This document shows, one piece after another, positions 51,553 to 61,110 of a stretch of 61,110 bases of DNA. Source of the DNA: Nocardia ninae NBRC 108245 (GTDB taxonomy: Bacteria; Actinomycetota; Actinomycetes; Mycobacteriales; Mycobacteriaceae). The notes beneath the pieces were generated by a model. The model had not been told where the DNA came from, ran no database searches, and saw only the letters and a program-made list of their open reading frames with translations. The first letter of the stretch is position 1; each line of letters starts with the position of its first letter. The stretch spans positions 1 to 61,110 of the forward strand of contig NZ_BJXA01000055.1 of assembly GCF_007990755.1 (NCBI RefSeq), read 5' to 3'. The translations under genes were made by a program, and so were the position numbers.

Positions 51553-52562
51553 TGGACGACCGGATTCTGCTCGGACGCCGCAGCCCCGTCTTCATGGGGG
51601 TGCTCGGCCTCGCGATGGTGCTGCTGGTGACGGTGTCGGCGTTCTTCCTGGATCGGCTGCCGATCATCGGTGCCGGCACCAAGTACACCGCCGAATTCTC
51701 CGAGGCCGCAGGTCTGAAGAAGGGCAACGAGGTCCGCATCGCGGGCGTGAAGGTCGGTTCGGTGTCCGACGTGCGCCTCGACGGCGCCAAGGTGCTGGTC
51801 GACTTCCGCACCCAGGACGCCTGGATCGGCAGCGAGACCACCGCCTCGATCCAGATCAAGACCGTGCTCGGCCAGAAGTACCTGGCGCTGGACCCGAAGG
51901 GCTCCCGCGCGGCCGACCCGGCGACCCGGATTCCGTTGTCGCGCACCGTTTCTCCGTATGACGTGGTGGACGCCTTCACCGACGCGGCGAAGAACATCGA
52001 CCAGATCGACACCGCGCAGCTGGCCACCAGCATGCGGGTGCTCTCCGACGCGTTCGCCACCACGCCGCCGGAGCTGCGCGGCTCCATCGATGGCGTCGCG
52101 CGCCTGTCGGAGACGCTGGCCAAACGCGACGAGGAACTGAAGAAGCTGTTCGCCGCGACCAGGCAGACCACCAAGGTGCTCGCCGACCGCAACGCGGAGT
52201 TCGAGCGATTGCTCGCCAATGGCGGACAGCTGCTGGCCGAGCTCAATATCCGGCAGCAGTCGATCGCGCAGCTGCTCTCCGGCGCCAAGACAGTATCGGC
52301 GGAACTCACCGCGCTGGTGCACGACAACGAGGAGCAGATCGGTCCCGCGCTGAAGAACCTGCGCGGCTCGATCGATCTGCTGAACGCCAACCAGCAGAAC
52401 ATCTCCAAGACCTTGGAACTCGCGGCGCCGTTCTACGGGCTCTACGCCAATGTGCTCGGCACCGGCCGCTGGTTCGACGCGGTGATCGTCAACCTGATCC
52501 CGCCCGCGCTGCCGGAGATCCCCGGTGCCCGTCCGCCGATCCGCAACATGGGAGGTAACTGA
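51552..52562 (+). CDS. MCE-family protein MceC
   Basis: A 336-residue protein: anchor GVLGLAMVLLVTVSAFFL, MCE domain (YTAEFSEAAGLKKGNEVRIAGVKVGSV), and a helical region ending FYGLYANVLGTGRWFDAVIVNLIPPAL. No long Pro-rich tail, unlike some MceC proteins. The ATG shares a base with the mceB stop, so the longer upstream frame is not used. Confidence 0.92.
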   Translation: MDDRILLGRRSPVFMGVLGLAMVLLVTVSAFFLDRLPIIGAGTKYTAEFSEAAGLKKGNEVRIAGVKVGSVSDVRLDGAKVLVDFRTQDAWIGSETTASIQIKTVLGQKYLALDPKGSRAADPATRIPLSRTVSPYDVVDAFTDAAKNIDQIDTAQLATSMRVLSDAFATTPPELRGSIDGVARLSETLAKRDEELKKLFAATRQTTKVLADRNAEFERLLANGGQLLAELNIRQQSIAQLLSGAKTVSAELTALVHDNEEQIGPALKNLRGSIDLLNANQQNISKTLELAAPFYGLYANVLGTGRWFDAVIVNLIPPALPEIPGARPPIRNMGGN

Positions 52563-52563
52563 C

Positions 52564-53817
52564 ATGGCGGATCGGCTGCAGGCGCTGCGCGATTCGGGGC
52601 GCGGCACGAAGATCACCATCGCACTCGTCGTGGTGGTGGCCGTGGTCGCCGCCGGGGTGCTGTGGTGGACGTTCGACCGGTTGACCACCACCAAGATCAC
52701 CGCGTACTTCGATCGTTCGGTCGGTATCTACGAGGGCTCGGACGTACGGGTGCTCGGCGTGCCGGTCGGCCGGGTGGATTCGGTCGAGCCGCAGGGTGAT
52801 CAGGTCAAGGTCGTCATGAGCGTCGATCGCGCCTACGACGTCCCGGCCGACGCGCGGGCCGCGCAGATCACGCCCTCGATCGTGTCCGACCGCTACATCC
52901 AGCTGACTCCGGTGTACACCGGCGGCCCGAAAATGCCACGCACCGCGACCATTCCGCGCGATCGCACGGTCACCCCGGTCGAGGTGGACCAGCTGTACAA
53001 GAGCATCACCGAACTCTCGGATGCGCTGGGCCCCAACGGTGCCAACAAAGAGGGCGCGGTCAACGAACTGGTGCGCACGGGCGCAGCGAACCTGGACGGC
53101 AACGGCGAGGCGCTGGCCAACAGCCTCACCCAGCTGTCCAAGGCCGCCAAGTACCTGTCCGACGCACGCGGCGACATCTTCGACACCGTCAAGAACCTGC
53201 AGAGCTTCGTCGCCATGCTGGCCCAGAACGACGCGCAGGTGCGCCAGTTCAATGTGCAGCTCGCCGACCTGTCCAGCTTCCTCGCGAGCGAGCGCGACGA
53301 TCTCGGCGCCGCACTGAATCTGCTGTCCGTCGCACTCGGCGACGTCGCCCGATTCATCGACAACAACCGCGATCTGATCGCCAGCAATGCCGAGGGCCTG
53401 GTCACGCTGACCAAGACGCTGTCGGATCAGCGCGACGACCTGGCCGCGGCACTGCCGGTGCTGCCGCTGGCGCTGAGCAACCTGATCAATATCCACAACG
53501 CCGAGTCCGGCACCCTCGACATGCGCGCCAACTTCACCGACCTGCAGGACCCGTTCGGGGTCATGTGCAAGCTGATCGACGTGTCCAAGCTGCGGCCGGG
53601 CGATCCGCAGTTCGAGGCGCTCGGCAGGCAGATGCGCCCGATCCTGGACCACTGCAAGGAGATCTCCGACCAGATCACCGCCGGGGTGCAGACGCCGACG
53701 CTGATCCTGCCGTTCGGCATCCTCAGCGGCGAGAACCAGCAGCGGGCGCCGGTGCCGGGCACCGTGCCCGGCGTCCCGTCGGATCGGCTGCCGCCGTCGC
53801 AGGGAGGTGAGCGGTGA
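52564..53817 (+). CDS. MCE-family protein MceD
   Basis: A 417-residue protein: anchor ITIALVVVVAVVAAGVLWWTF, MCE domain (ITAYFDRSVGIYEGSDVRVLGVPVGRVDSV), a long helical domain and a C-terminal pair of Cys (GVMCKLIDV, DHCKEI). A short Pro-rich tail (PVPGTVPGVPSDRLPPSQ) ends it. The ATG follows GGAGG by 9 nt. The stop overlaps mceE (GTGA). Confidence 0.92.
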   Translation: MADRLQALRDSGRGTKITIALVVVVAVVAAGVLWWTFDRLTTTKITAYFDRSVGIYEGSDVRVLGVPVGRVDSVEPQGDQVKVVMSVDRAYDVPADARAAQITPSIVSDRYIQLTPVYTGGPKMPRTATIPRDRTVTPVEVDQLYKSITELSDALGPNGANKEGAVNELVRTGAANLDGNGEALANSLTQLSKAAKYLSDARGDIFDTVKNLQSFVAMLAQNDAQVRQFNVQLADLSSFLASERDDLGAALNLLSVALGDVARFIDNNRDLIASNAEGLVTLTKTLSDQRDDLAAALPVLPLALSNLINIHNAESGTLDMRANFTDLQDPFGVMCKLIDVSKLRPGDPQFEALGRQMRPILDHCKEISDQITAGVQTPTLILPFGILSGENQQRAPVPGTVPGVPSDRLPPSQGGER

Positions 53818-55052
53818 GTCACCGAATCCGTTCTGTCACAGGGGGTCTCGGCGCAGTCATGGCCCTGGGGTTGGCCGCTGCGCTGGTCACCTCGTGCTCC
53901 TCCGACGGCATCTACAGTGTGCCGCTGCCCGGTGGCGCCGACGTCGGCGCGCACCCGATGCGCATCGACATCCAGTTCGACGACGTGCTCGATCTGGTGC
54001 CGCAGTCCGCGGTGAAGGTCGAGGGCGTGCCGGTGGGCCGGGTCGAGGACATCAAGATCGGCAAGGATCAGTGGACCGCGACCGTGCGCGCCGTGGTGAA
54101 CTCCTCGGTCGACTTGCCCGCGAACGCGCGGGCCGAGGTGCGCCAGTCGAACCTGCTCGGCGAGAAGTTCATCGAGCTGTCCAAGCCGGCGGCCGAGCCG
54201 GAGGCGAAGAAGCTGACCGACGGTTCGACCATCCTGATCGCCAACACCCGGCACGCCACCGAGATCGAGCAGGTGCTGGGCGCGATGTCGTTGCTGCTCA
54301 ACGGTGGTGGCGTCGCACAGCTGCAGCCGATCGTCACCGAGCTGAACAAGACCATCGGTGGCCGCGAGGATCGGGTGCGTTCGCTGCTCGAGCAGGCGAA
54401 CATCCTGATCAAGGGCCTCGATGACCAGGTGAACGACATCACCAGGGCCCTCGACGGTCTCGACGTGCTGAGCAGCCGGGTGAGCAGCCAGACCGAGCAG
54501 ATCGGCAAGATCCTCGACGAGCTGCCGCAGGGGGTCAAGATCCTGGAGGAGCAGCGCCCGCAGCTGGTCGGGCTGCTCAGCCAGCTGGATCGGGTCGGCG
54601 AGGCAGGCTTCGACGTGCTGAACCACTCGAAGGACGACCTCATCCGTGACCTGACCTCGTTGCGCCCCACCCTGCAGGAGCTGGGTAAGGCCGCGCCGGA
54701 TCTGATCACCGCGTTGCCGCTGATCCCGACCTATCCGTTCCCCGACTCCACGCTGGAGTCCACCTTCGGCGGGTCGGTGAACACCTGGCTGTCGGTGGAT
54801 CAGCAGATCGGCGTCACGCTGAGCAATCTCGGTGTCGGCAAACCGGATCCGGTGTACACGCCGCCGCTCGGCCCGCCGGTGCCGGTGAACCCGACCAACC
54901 CGTACTACAACGGCAACGGCCCGCGGCCGGGGTGGCCGACGGTGTCGATCCTGCCGCTGCCGCCGAACATGGCGCAGCCGCCCGCGCCGGGCGTGCCGCC
55001 GAATCCGGTGGGCGCGATTCTGGAGCAGCTGGGAGTGGGTGGTCCGCGATGA
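53814..55052 (+). CDS. MCE-family lipoprotein MceE
   Basis: A 412-residue lipoprotein: signal peptide with Arg4/Arg6, hydrophobic core GAVMALGLAAALV and lipobox V25-T26-S27-C28, so Cys28 is lipidated. The MCE domain follows (DIQFDDVLDLVPQSAVKVEGVPVGRV), then helices and a Pro/Gly-rich C-terminus (about 350-412). Counterpart of the M. tuberculosis LprK/LprL position. Overlaps mceD and mceF by 4 bp. Confidence 0.92.
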   Translation: MSHRIRSVTGGLGAVMALGLAAALVTSCSSDGIYSVPLPGGADVGAHPMRIDIQFDDVLDLVPQSAVKVEGVPVGRVEDIKIGKDQWTATVRAVVNSSVDLPANARAEVRQSNLLGEKFIELSKPAAEPEAKKLTDGSTILIANTRHATEIEQVLGAMSLLLNGGGVAQLQPIVTELNKTIGGREDRVRSLLEQANILIKGLDDQVNDITRALDGLDVLSSRVSSQTEQIGKILDELPQGVKILEEQRPQLVGLLSQLDRVGEAGFDVLNHSKDDLIRDLTSLRPTLQELGKAAPDLITALPLIPTYPFPDSTLESTFGGSVNTWLSVDQQIGVTLSNLGVGKPDPVYTPPLGPPVPVNPTNPYYNGNGPRPGWPTVSILPLPPNMAQPPAPGVPPNPVGAILEQLGVGGPR

Positions 55053-56290
55053 CGAAGTTGGTCCGCTGGCAGTTGATCGCGTTCGCCGTCGTCGCGGTGG
55101 TCGGCGTGGTGTACGTCGGCGCCAAATACATTCGGCTCGACCACATGCTCGGCTTCGGTCAATACGACGTGCGGGTGCAGGCGGCGCAGACCGGCGGCAT
55201 CTACAAGGGCGCCGAGGTGACCTACCGCGGCGTGCCGGTCGGCCGGGTCGGGCAGCTGGAACTCACCGGCGACGGCGTGCTGATGCACCTCATCATCGAC
55301 TCGGGCTCGCCGAAGATTCCCGCGACCGCGAAAGCCGTGGTGGCCAACCGTTCCGCGATCGGCGAGCAGTACGTCGACCTGCAGCCCGACACCGACACCG
55401 GGCCTTACCTGCACGACAATTCGGTGATCACCTCGGCGACCACGCCGGTGCCGGTGGAGCAGCTGGTCGCCAGCGTGGACTCCTTCACCCGTTCGGTCGA
55501 TCTGGCGGCGTTGAACACCACCGTGCGCGAGCTGGGCAAGGCGTTCGACGGCAAGGGCGACGACCTGCAGATCTTCGTCGACTCGCTGAACAAGTTCACC
55601 AGCACGTTCAACGAGACGCTGCCGCAGACCATCCAGCTGATCCGCGACAGCAGGGTCGTGCTCGGCACCCAAGCTGAGCAGTCCGGCGCCATCCGCGAGT
55701 TCAGCGACGGCCTGGACAAGCTCACCGCGCAGCTGCGCTCCAGCGATCCGGACATCCGCAGGCTGATCGGCACCGGCACCGACGCCGGCCAGCAGATCGA
55801 CGCGCTGCTGCACGAGAGCGGTGGCGCGCTCACCCAGGACCTGGCGAACCTGCGGCTGCTGCTGCAGGCCATCTCGCCCAAGTTCTATGCCATCCGGCCG
55901 CTGCTGCAGTTCCTGCCGCAGCTGTCGATCGGTGGCTCGGCCACCGCGCCCGGCGACGGCACCACGCACTTCGGTCTGGTGCTCGAGGCCAATAATCCGC
56001 CCGCCTGTACCGTCGGGTACGAGGGGACGCAGCGGATCCTCGAACAGATGAAGGCGCAGAACCCGAACTTCGACGACACGCGCGACGAGTTCCCCTTCAA
56101 CAAGGACGCCAAGTGCCTTGTGCCGCAAGGTAACCCGACCGCCGTGCGCGGCGGTGAACGGGCCGACCTCGCCGATCCGCGGGTCGAGCAGCCGTGGGAT
56201 TCGACCCCCAAGACCGATCCGGAACGGCTGAACCTGTCTCCGATCGCCGTGCAGCTGGCAACCCTGATGGGAGTCACGCCGAAGCGGTGA
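55049..56290 (+). CDS. MCE-family protein MceF
   Basis: A 413-residue protein: anchor WQLIAFAVVAVVGVVYVGAKYI, MCE domain (YDVRVQAAQTGGIYKGAEVTYRGVPVGRV), helical domain with LRLLLQAISPKFYAIRPLLQFL, and a C-terminal region with Cys (NPPACTVGYEGTQ, DAKCLVPQGNPTAVRGGERADL). Last of the six MCE proteins. Overlaps mceE by 4 bp and the next gene by 4 bp. Confidence 0.92.
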   Translation: MTKLVRWQLIAFAVVAVVGVVYVGAKYIRLDHMLGFGQYDVRVQAAQTGGIYKGAEVTYRGVPVGRVGQLELTGDGVLMHLIIDSGSPKIPATAKAVVANRSAIGEQYVDLQPDTDTGPYLHDNSVITSATTPVPVEQLVASVDSFTRSVDLAALNTTVRELGKAFDGKGDDLQIFVDSLNKFTSTFNETLPQTIQLIRDSRVVLGTQAEQSGAIREFSDGLDKLTAQLRSSDPDIRRLIGTGTDAGQQIDALLHESGGALTQDLANLRLLLQAISPKFYAIRPLLQFLPQLSIGGSATAPGDGTTHFGLVLEANNPPACTVGYEGTQRILEQMKAQNPNFDDTRDEFPFNKDAKCLVPQGNPTAVRGGERADLADPRVEQPWDSTPKTDPERLNLSPIAVQLATLMGVTPKR

Positions 56291-57018
56291 CCAGCAACGA
56301 TGACGTTAGGGTGTCTCGCGTGAGTGCTGATTTGAAGAAGCAGCTCGATCCTTCCGAGCCGCAGGAATCACCGGACCCCGCTGACGGCGCGGTCGAGTCC
56401 GACGTGGTTGCTGAGGCTCCGGCTGAGACGTCCGGCGTCCTCCGTACCTGTGCGCTGATCGGCTCCGCCGCCGCCCTGGTCGTCGCGCTCGTCGCCGCGG
56501 TCTGGTTCGGCACCGGCTGGGTGCGCGCCGCGATCAACGACGCCCCGCGCGCCGACGCCCGCGACACCGCGCTCGACGCCGCCCGTCAGGCCGCGCTCAA
56601 CATGACCTCGATGAACCTCGACGACGTCCCCGGCTCGCTGGCGCTGGCCCGCTCGTCGATGACGGGCGCGCTGCTCGACTCGGCCGACAAGAACAAGGAC
56701 CAGGCCGAGACGCTGGCCAAGCAGACCGGCGTCGGCATGACGTCCAAGGTGCTCGGCTCCGCGCTGACCACGCTGAACAGCGAGAACGACAAGGCCTCGG
56801 CCTTGGTTGTGCTGCAGGTGACCGAGCACGGCAAGGACAAGCCGCCGGCCGATTACCGCTACACCTGGAATGTCGACGTGACCAAGACCGGCGAGGTCTG
56901 GAAGGCCGAGCAGATCTCCTCGCTCAGCCAGCCGGTGCTGCTGAGCGGTGGCCAGAGCCAGTCCCCGCAGGCGCCGCCCGCCGACCAGCCGCCCGCCGCG
57001 CCCAAGCCGGGATCGTAG
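56287..57018 (+). CDS. Mce-associated membrane protein (first)
   Basis: A 243-residue protein: ~50 acidic cytoplasmic residues, one transmembrane helix (LIGSAAALVVALVAAVWFGTGWV), then an extracytoplasmic Mas-type domain (RDTALDAARQAALNMTSMNLDDV...) and a Pro/Gln-rich tail. Mas proteins stabilise Mce complexes; the fold resembles VirB8/NTF2-like domains. The GTG at 56287 is chosen for its 4-bp overlap with mceF (GTGA); GTGs at 56311 and 56320 are alternatives. Confidence 0.85.
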   Translation: MTSNDDVRVSRVSADLKKQLDPSEPQESPDPADGAVESDVVAEAPAETSGVLRTCALIGSAAALVVALVAAVWFGTGWVRAAINDAPRADARDTALDAARQAALNMTSMNLDDVPGSLALARSSMTGALLDSADKNKDQAETLAKQTGVGMTSKVLGSALTTLNSENDKASALVVLQVTEHGKDKPPADYRYTWNVDVTKTGEVWKAEQISSLSQPVLLSGGQSQSPQAPPADQPPAAPKPGS

Positions 57019-57029
57019 GAGAACCAGTC

Positions 57030-57743
57030 ATGACCTCTCGCAAACCGATCAACCGGGTCACCTCCAAGCGCCGCCCGGCCGGCGACCAGCAGTCGCGCGC
57101 CGCCGCGCCGCGCAGCACGCCGAGCCGCAAGCCGCGGGTGACGGGCACCACCCGCCCCACCACGCCGCGCCAGGCCCCCGCAGCGCAGCAGCCGGAGCAG
57201 GGCAAGCGCGTGAGAGCCCGAAGGAAGCTCGGCCGAGGCTCCGGCAAGTCGGGGCGCTCGTTCTGGTCCCTGGTCGCCGCCTGCCTGATCGCCGCGGTGT
57301 TGCTCGGCGGATTCGCGGCGGTTGCCGCCTCGCGCCCCGGCGTCGACGATTCGAACAAGGCGTTCGTCGACAACAAGGCCACCGAAGAGGTGCGCGCGGC
57401 CGCCGATCACGCGCTGAAGACGGTCTACGCCTACGACGTGAAGAACATCGACGGCTACCGCGACACGGCTCGTCAGGTGCTCACCGGCAAGATGCTGGCC
57501 GATCTGGACAAGTACGCCGACACCACCATCTCGGCGGTAAAACAGGCCCAGACCAGCGCCGATGCCAAAGCCGAACCAATCGGTGTGACTTTGCTCACCG
57601 ATGATCGCGCCGAGTTGCTGGTCAACCTGGTCGTCAGCGCCACGAAGAACGGCGCCGCGCAGCAGAGCGTGGCGGGTCCGGTCGTGCTGCACATGCAGAA
57701 GGTGGGCGATCGCTGGCTGGCCAGCGACATCGTCGACCAGTGA
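57030..57743 (+). CDS. Mce-associated membrane protein (second)
   Basis: A 237-residue protein: ~80 very basic residues (RARRKLGRGSGKSGR), one transmembrane helix (FWSLVAACLIAAVLLGGFAAVAA), then the Mas-type domain (VRAAADHALKTVYAYDVKNIDGY...) ending in DRWLASDIVDQ. The cytoplasmic part is basic where the first Mas is acidic, so the two may contact each other. Start preceded by AGGAGAACC. Last gene of the mce operon. Confidence 0.85.
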   Translation: MTSRKPINRVTSKRRPAGDQQSRAAAPRSTPSRKPRVTGTTRPTTPRQAPAAQQPEQGKRVRARRKLGRGSGKSGRSFWSLVAACLIAAVLLGGFAAVAASRPGVDDSNKAFVDNKATEEVRAAADHALKTVYAYDVKNIDGYRDTARQVLTGKMLADLDKYADTTISAVKQAQTSADAKAEPIGVTLLTDDRAELLVNLVVSATKNGAAQQSVAGPVVLHMQKVGDRWLASDIVDQ

Positions 57744-58149
57744 TCGTGTAGCGGCCCAGGCGATCTCACTCGGCCCTGGTAGGGCCCGCCTACTTGACGA
57801 GTTTCGCCGGAGCCGTCACGCTATTCACAACAGCGGCAGCTGTCACAGTGGCTCCATTACGCCCCGTCGTCCTCGACGCAGCCAGCGATTCGGACACGGC
57901 GCGCCAGCCACGTGAATGTGCGCACGGGTGGTAGGTTGACACCCCCGTGACGGTTGGTGTACGGTTGGACGTTGCGCTGGCTGCCTCCTGTCCATACCTC
58001 GATTTGCACACGAAAGTTCCACCTTCCGGTGTTACTTCCGTTGTTGCCTGTTCGGGTTTCGTTCGGGTTGTAACCAGCGGAATTCGTAGCAGACAAGCGA
58101 CGGTCGCGGACCACCACGCGACGCGCGTGAGGTGCTGGAAGGACGCATC
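57744..58149 (+). promoter_or_regulatory. mce-rpoB intergenic region with rpoB promoter and leader
   Basis: About 400 bp with no gene. Near the mce end, GGCCCT-ggt-AGGGCC (57772-57786) is a short hairpin that may end the mce transcript. The remainder should hold the rpoBC promoter and a long leader, but I cannot single out boxes with confidence. The final 15 bp contain the GGAAGGA ribosome binding site. Confidence 0.5.

Positions 58150-61110
<2,961 letters not shown>

Overview
The window is high-GC actinobacterial chromosome. Several proteins closely resemble mycobacterial ones (RpoB, Mkl/MceG, HadA/HadB, MenJ, GrcC1, MgtA, Cds1). A complete mce operon, a mycolate dehydratase gene, mycothiol-type and F420-type enzymes and many leaderless starts point to the mycolic-acid bacteria (Mycobacteriales/Corynebacteriales). 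The fused HadA-HadB dehydratase and fused nitrate reductase flavoprotein suggest Nocardia or a close relative rather than Mycobacterium. There is no prophage, insertion sequence, CRISPR array or rRNA operon. This is mostly core chromosome with small accessory patches.

Layout. 1-3.4 kb: a small hydrophobic protein, a four-gene Roadblock/LC7 operon behind an AT-rich palindrome array, and a 70-residue orphan. 3.4-8.4 kb: a bldC-like regulator, a DUF4229 protein overlapping a Cds1-type cysteine desulfhydrase, a two-gene HTH plus Clp-N cassette with twin operators (a split ClpC2), a four-helix membrane protein, menA and a START-like protein. 8.5-14.5 kb: a large SARP/NB-ARC/TPR regulator, a DrrAB-type drug exporter and a vapBC module with helically phased operator half-sites. 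14.5-36 kb: a loose menaquinone region (menE, menB, menD, menG, menJ, grcC1, plus menA upstream), interleaved with a thioesterase, VOC proteins, a TetR/aldo-keto reductase pair, a 1390-residue nitrate reductase, the mannosyltransferase MgtA, a PadR/F420-enzyme operon, HtpX and YajQ. 37.3-42.5 kb: tRNA-Tyr, tRNA-Thr, tRNA-Met, rpmG, fused hadAB, tRNA-Trp, secE, nusG, rplK and rplA. 42.5-46.2 kb: an FMN reductase, a DHA2 multidrug transporter, then rplJ-rplL behind an L10-type leader that ends in an apparent attenuator. 46.3-57.7 kb: mceG followed directly by yrbEA, yrbEB, mceA-F and two Mce-associated genes. 58.1 kb to the end: rpoB, cut by the window edge.

How the genes fit together. MenD, MenE, MenB, MenA and MenG supply most steps from isochorismate to menaquinone, GrcC1 probably makes the polyprenyl tail and MenJ saturates one tail unit. 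menF, menC and menH are not in the window. HadAB serves mycolate elongation. The Mce system, with its own adjacent ATPase, is predicted to import lipid or sterol. The tRNA/ribosomal/NusG/RpoB block is the classic growth-rate region, here interrupted by the whole mce locus. Many genes start with A/GTG 5-7 nt after a TANNNT -10 box, so leaderless transcription decides several of the starts given here.
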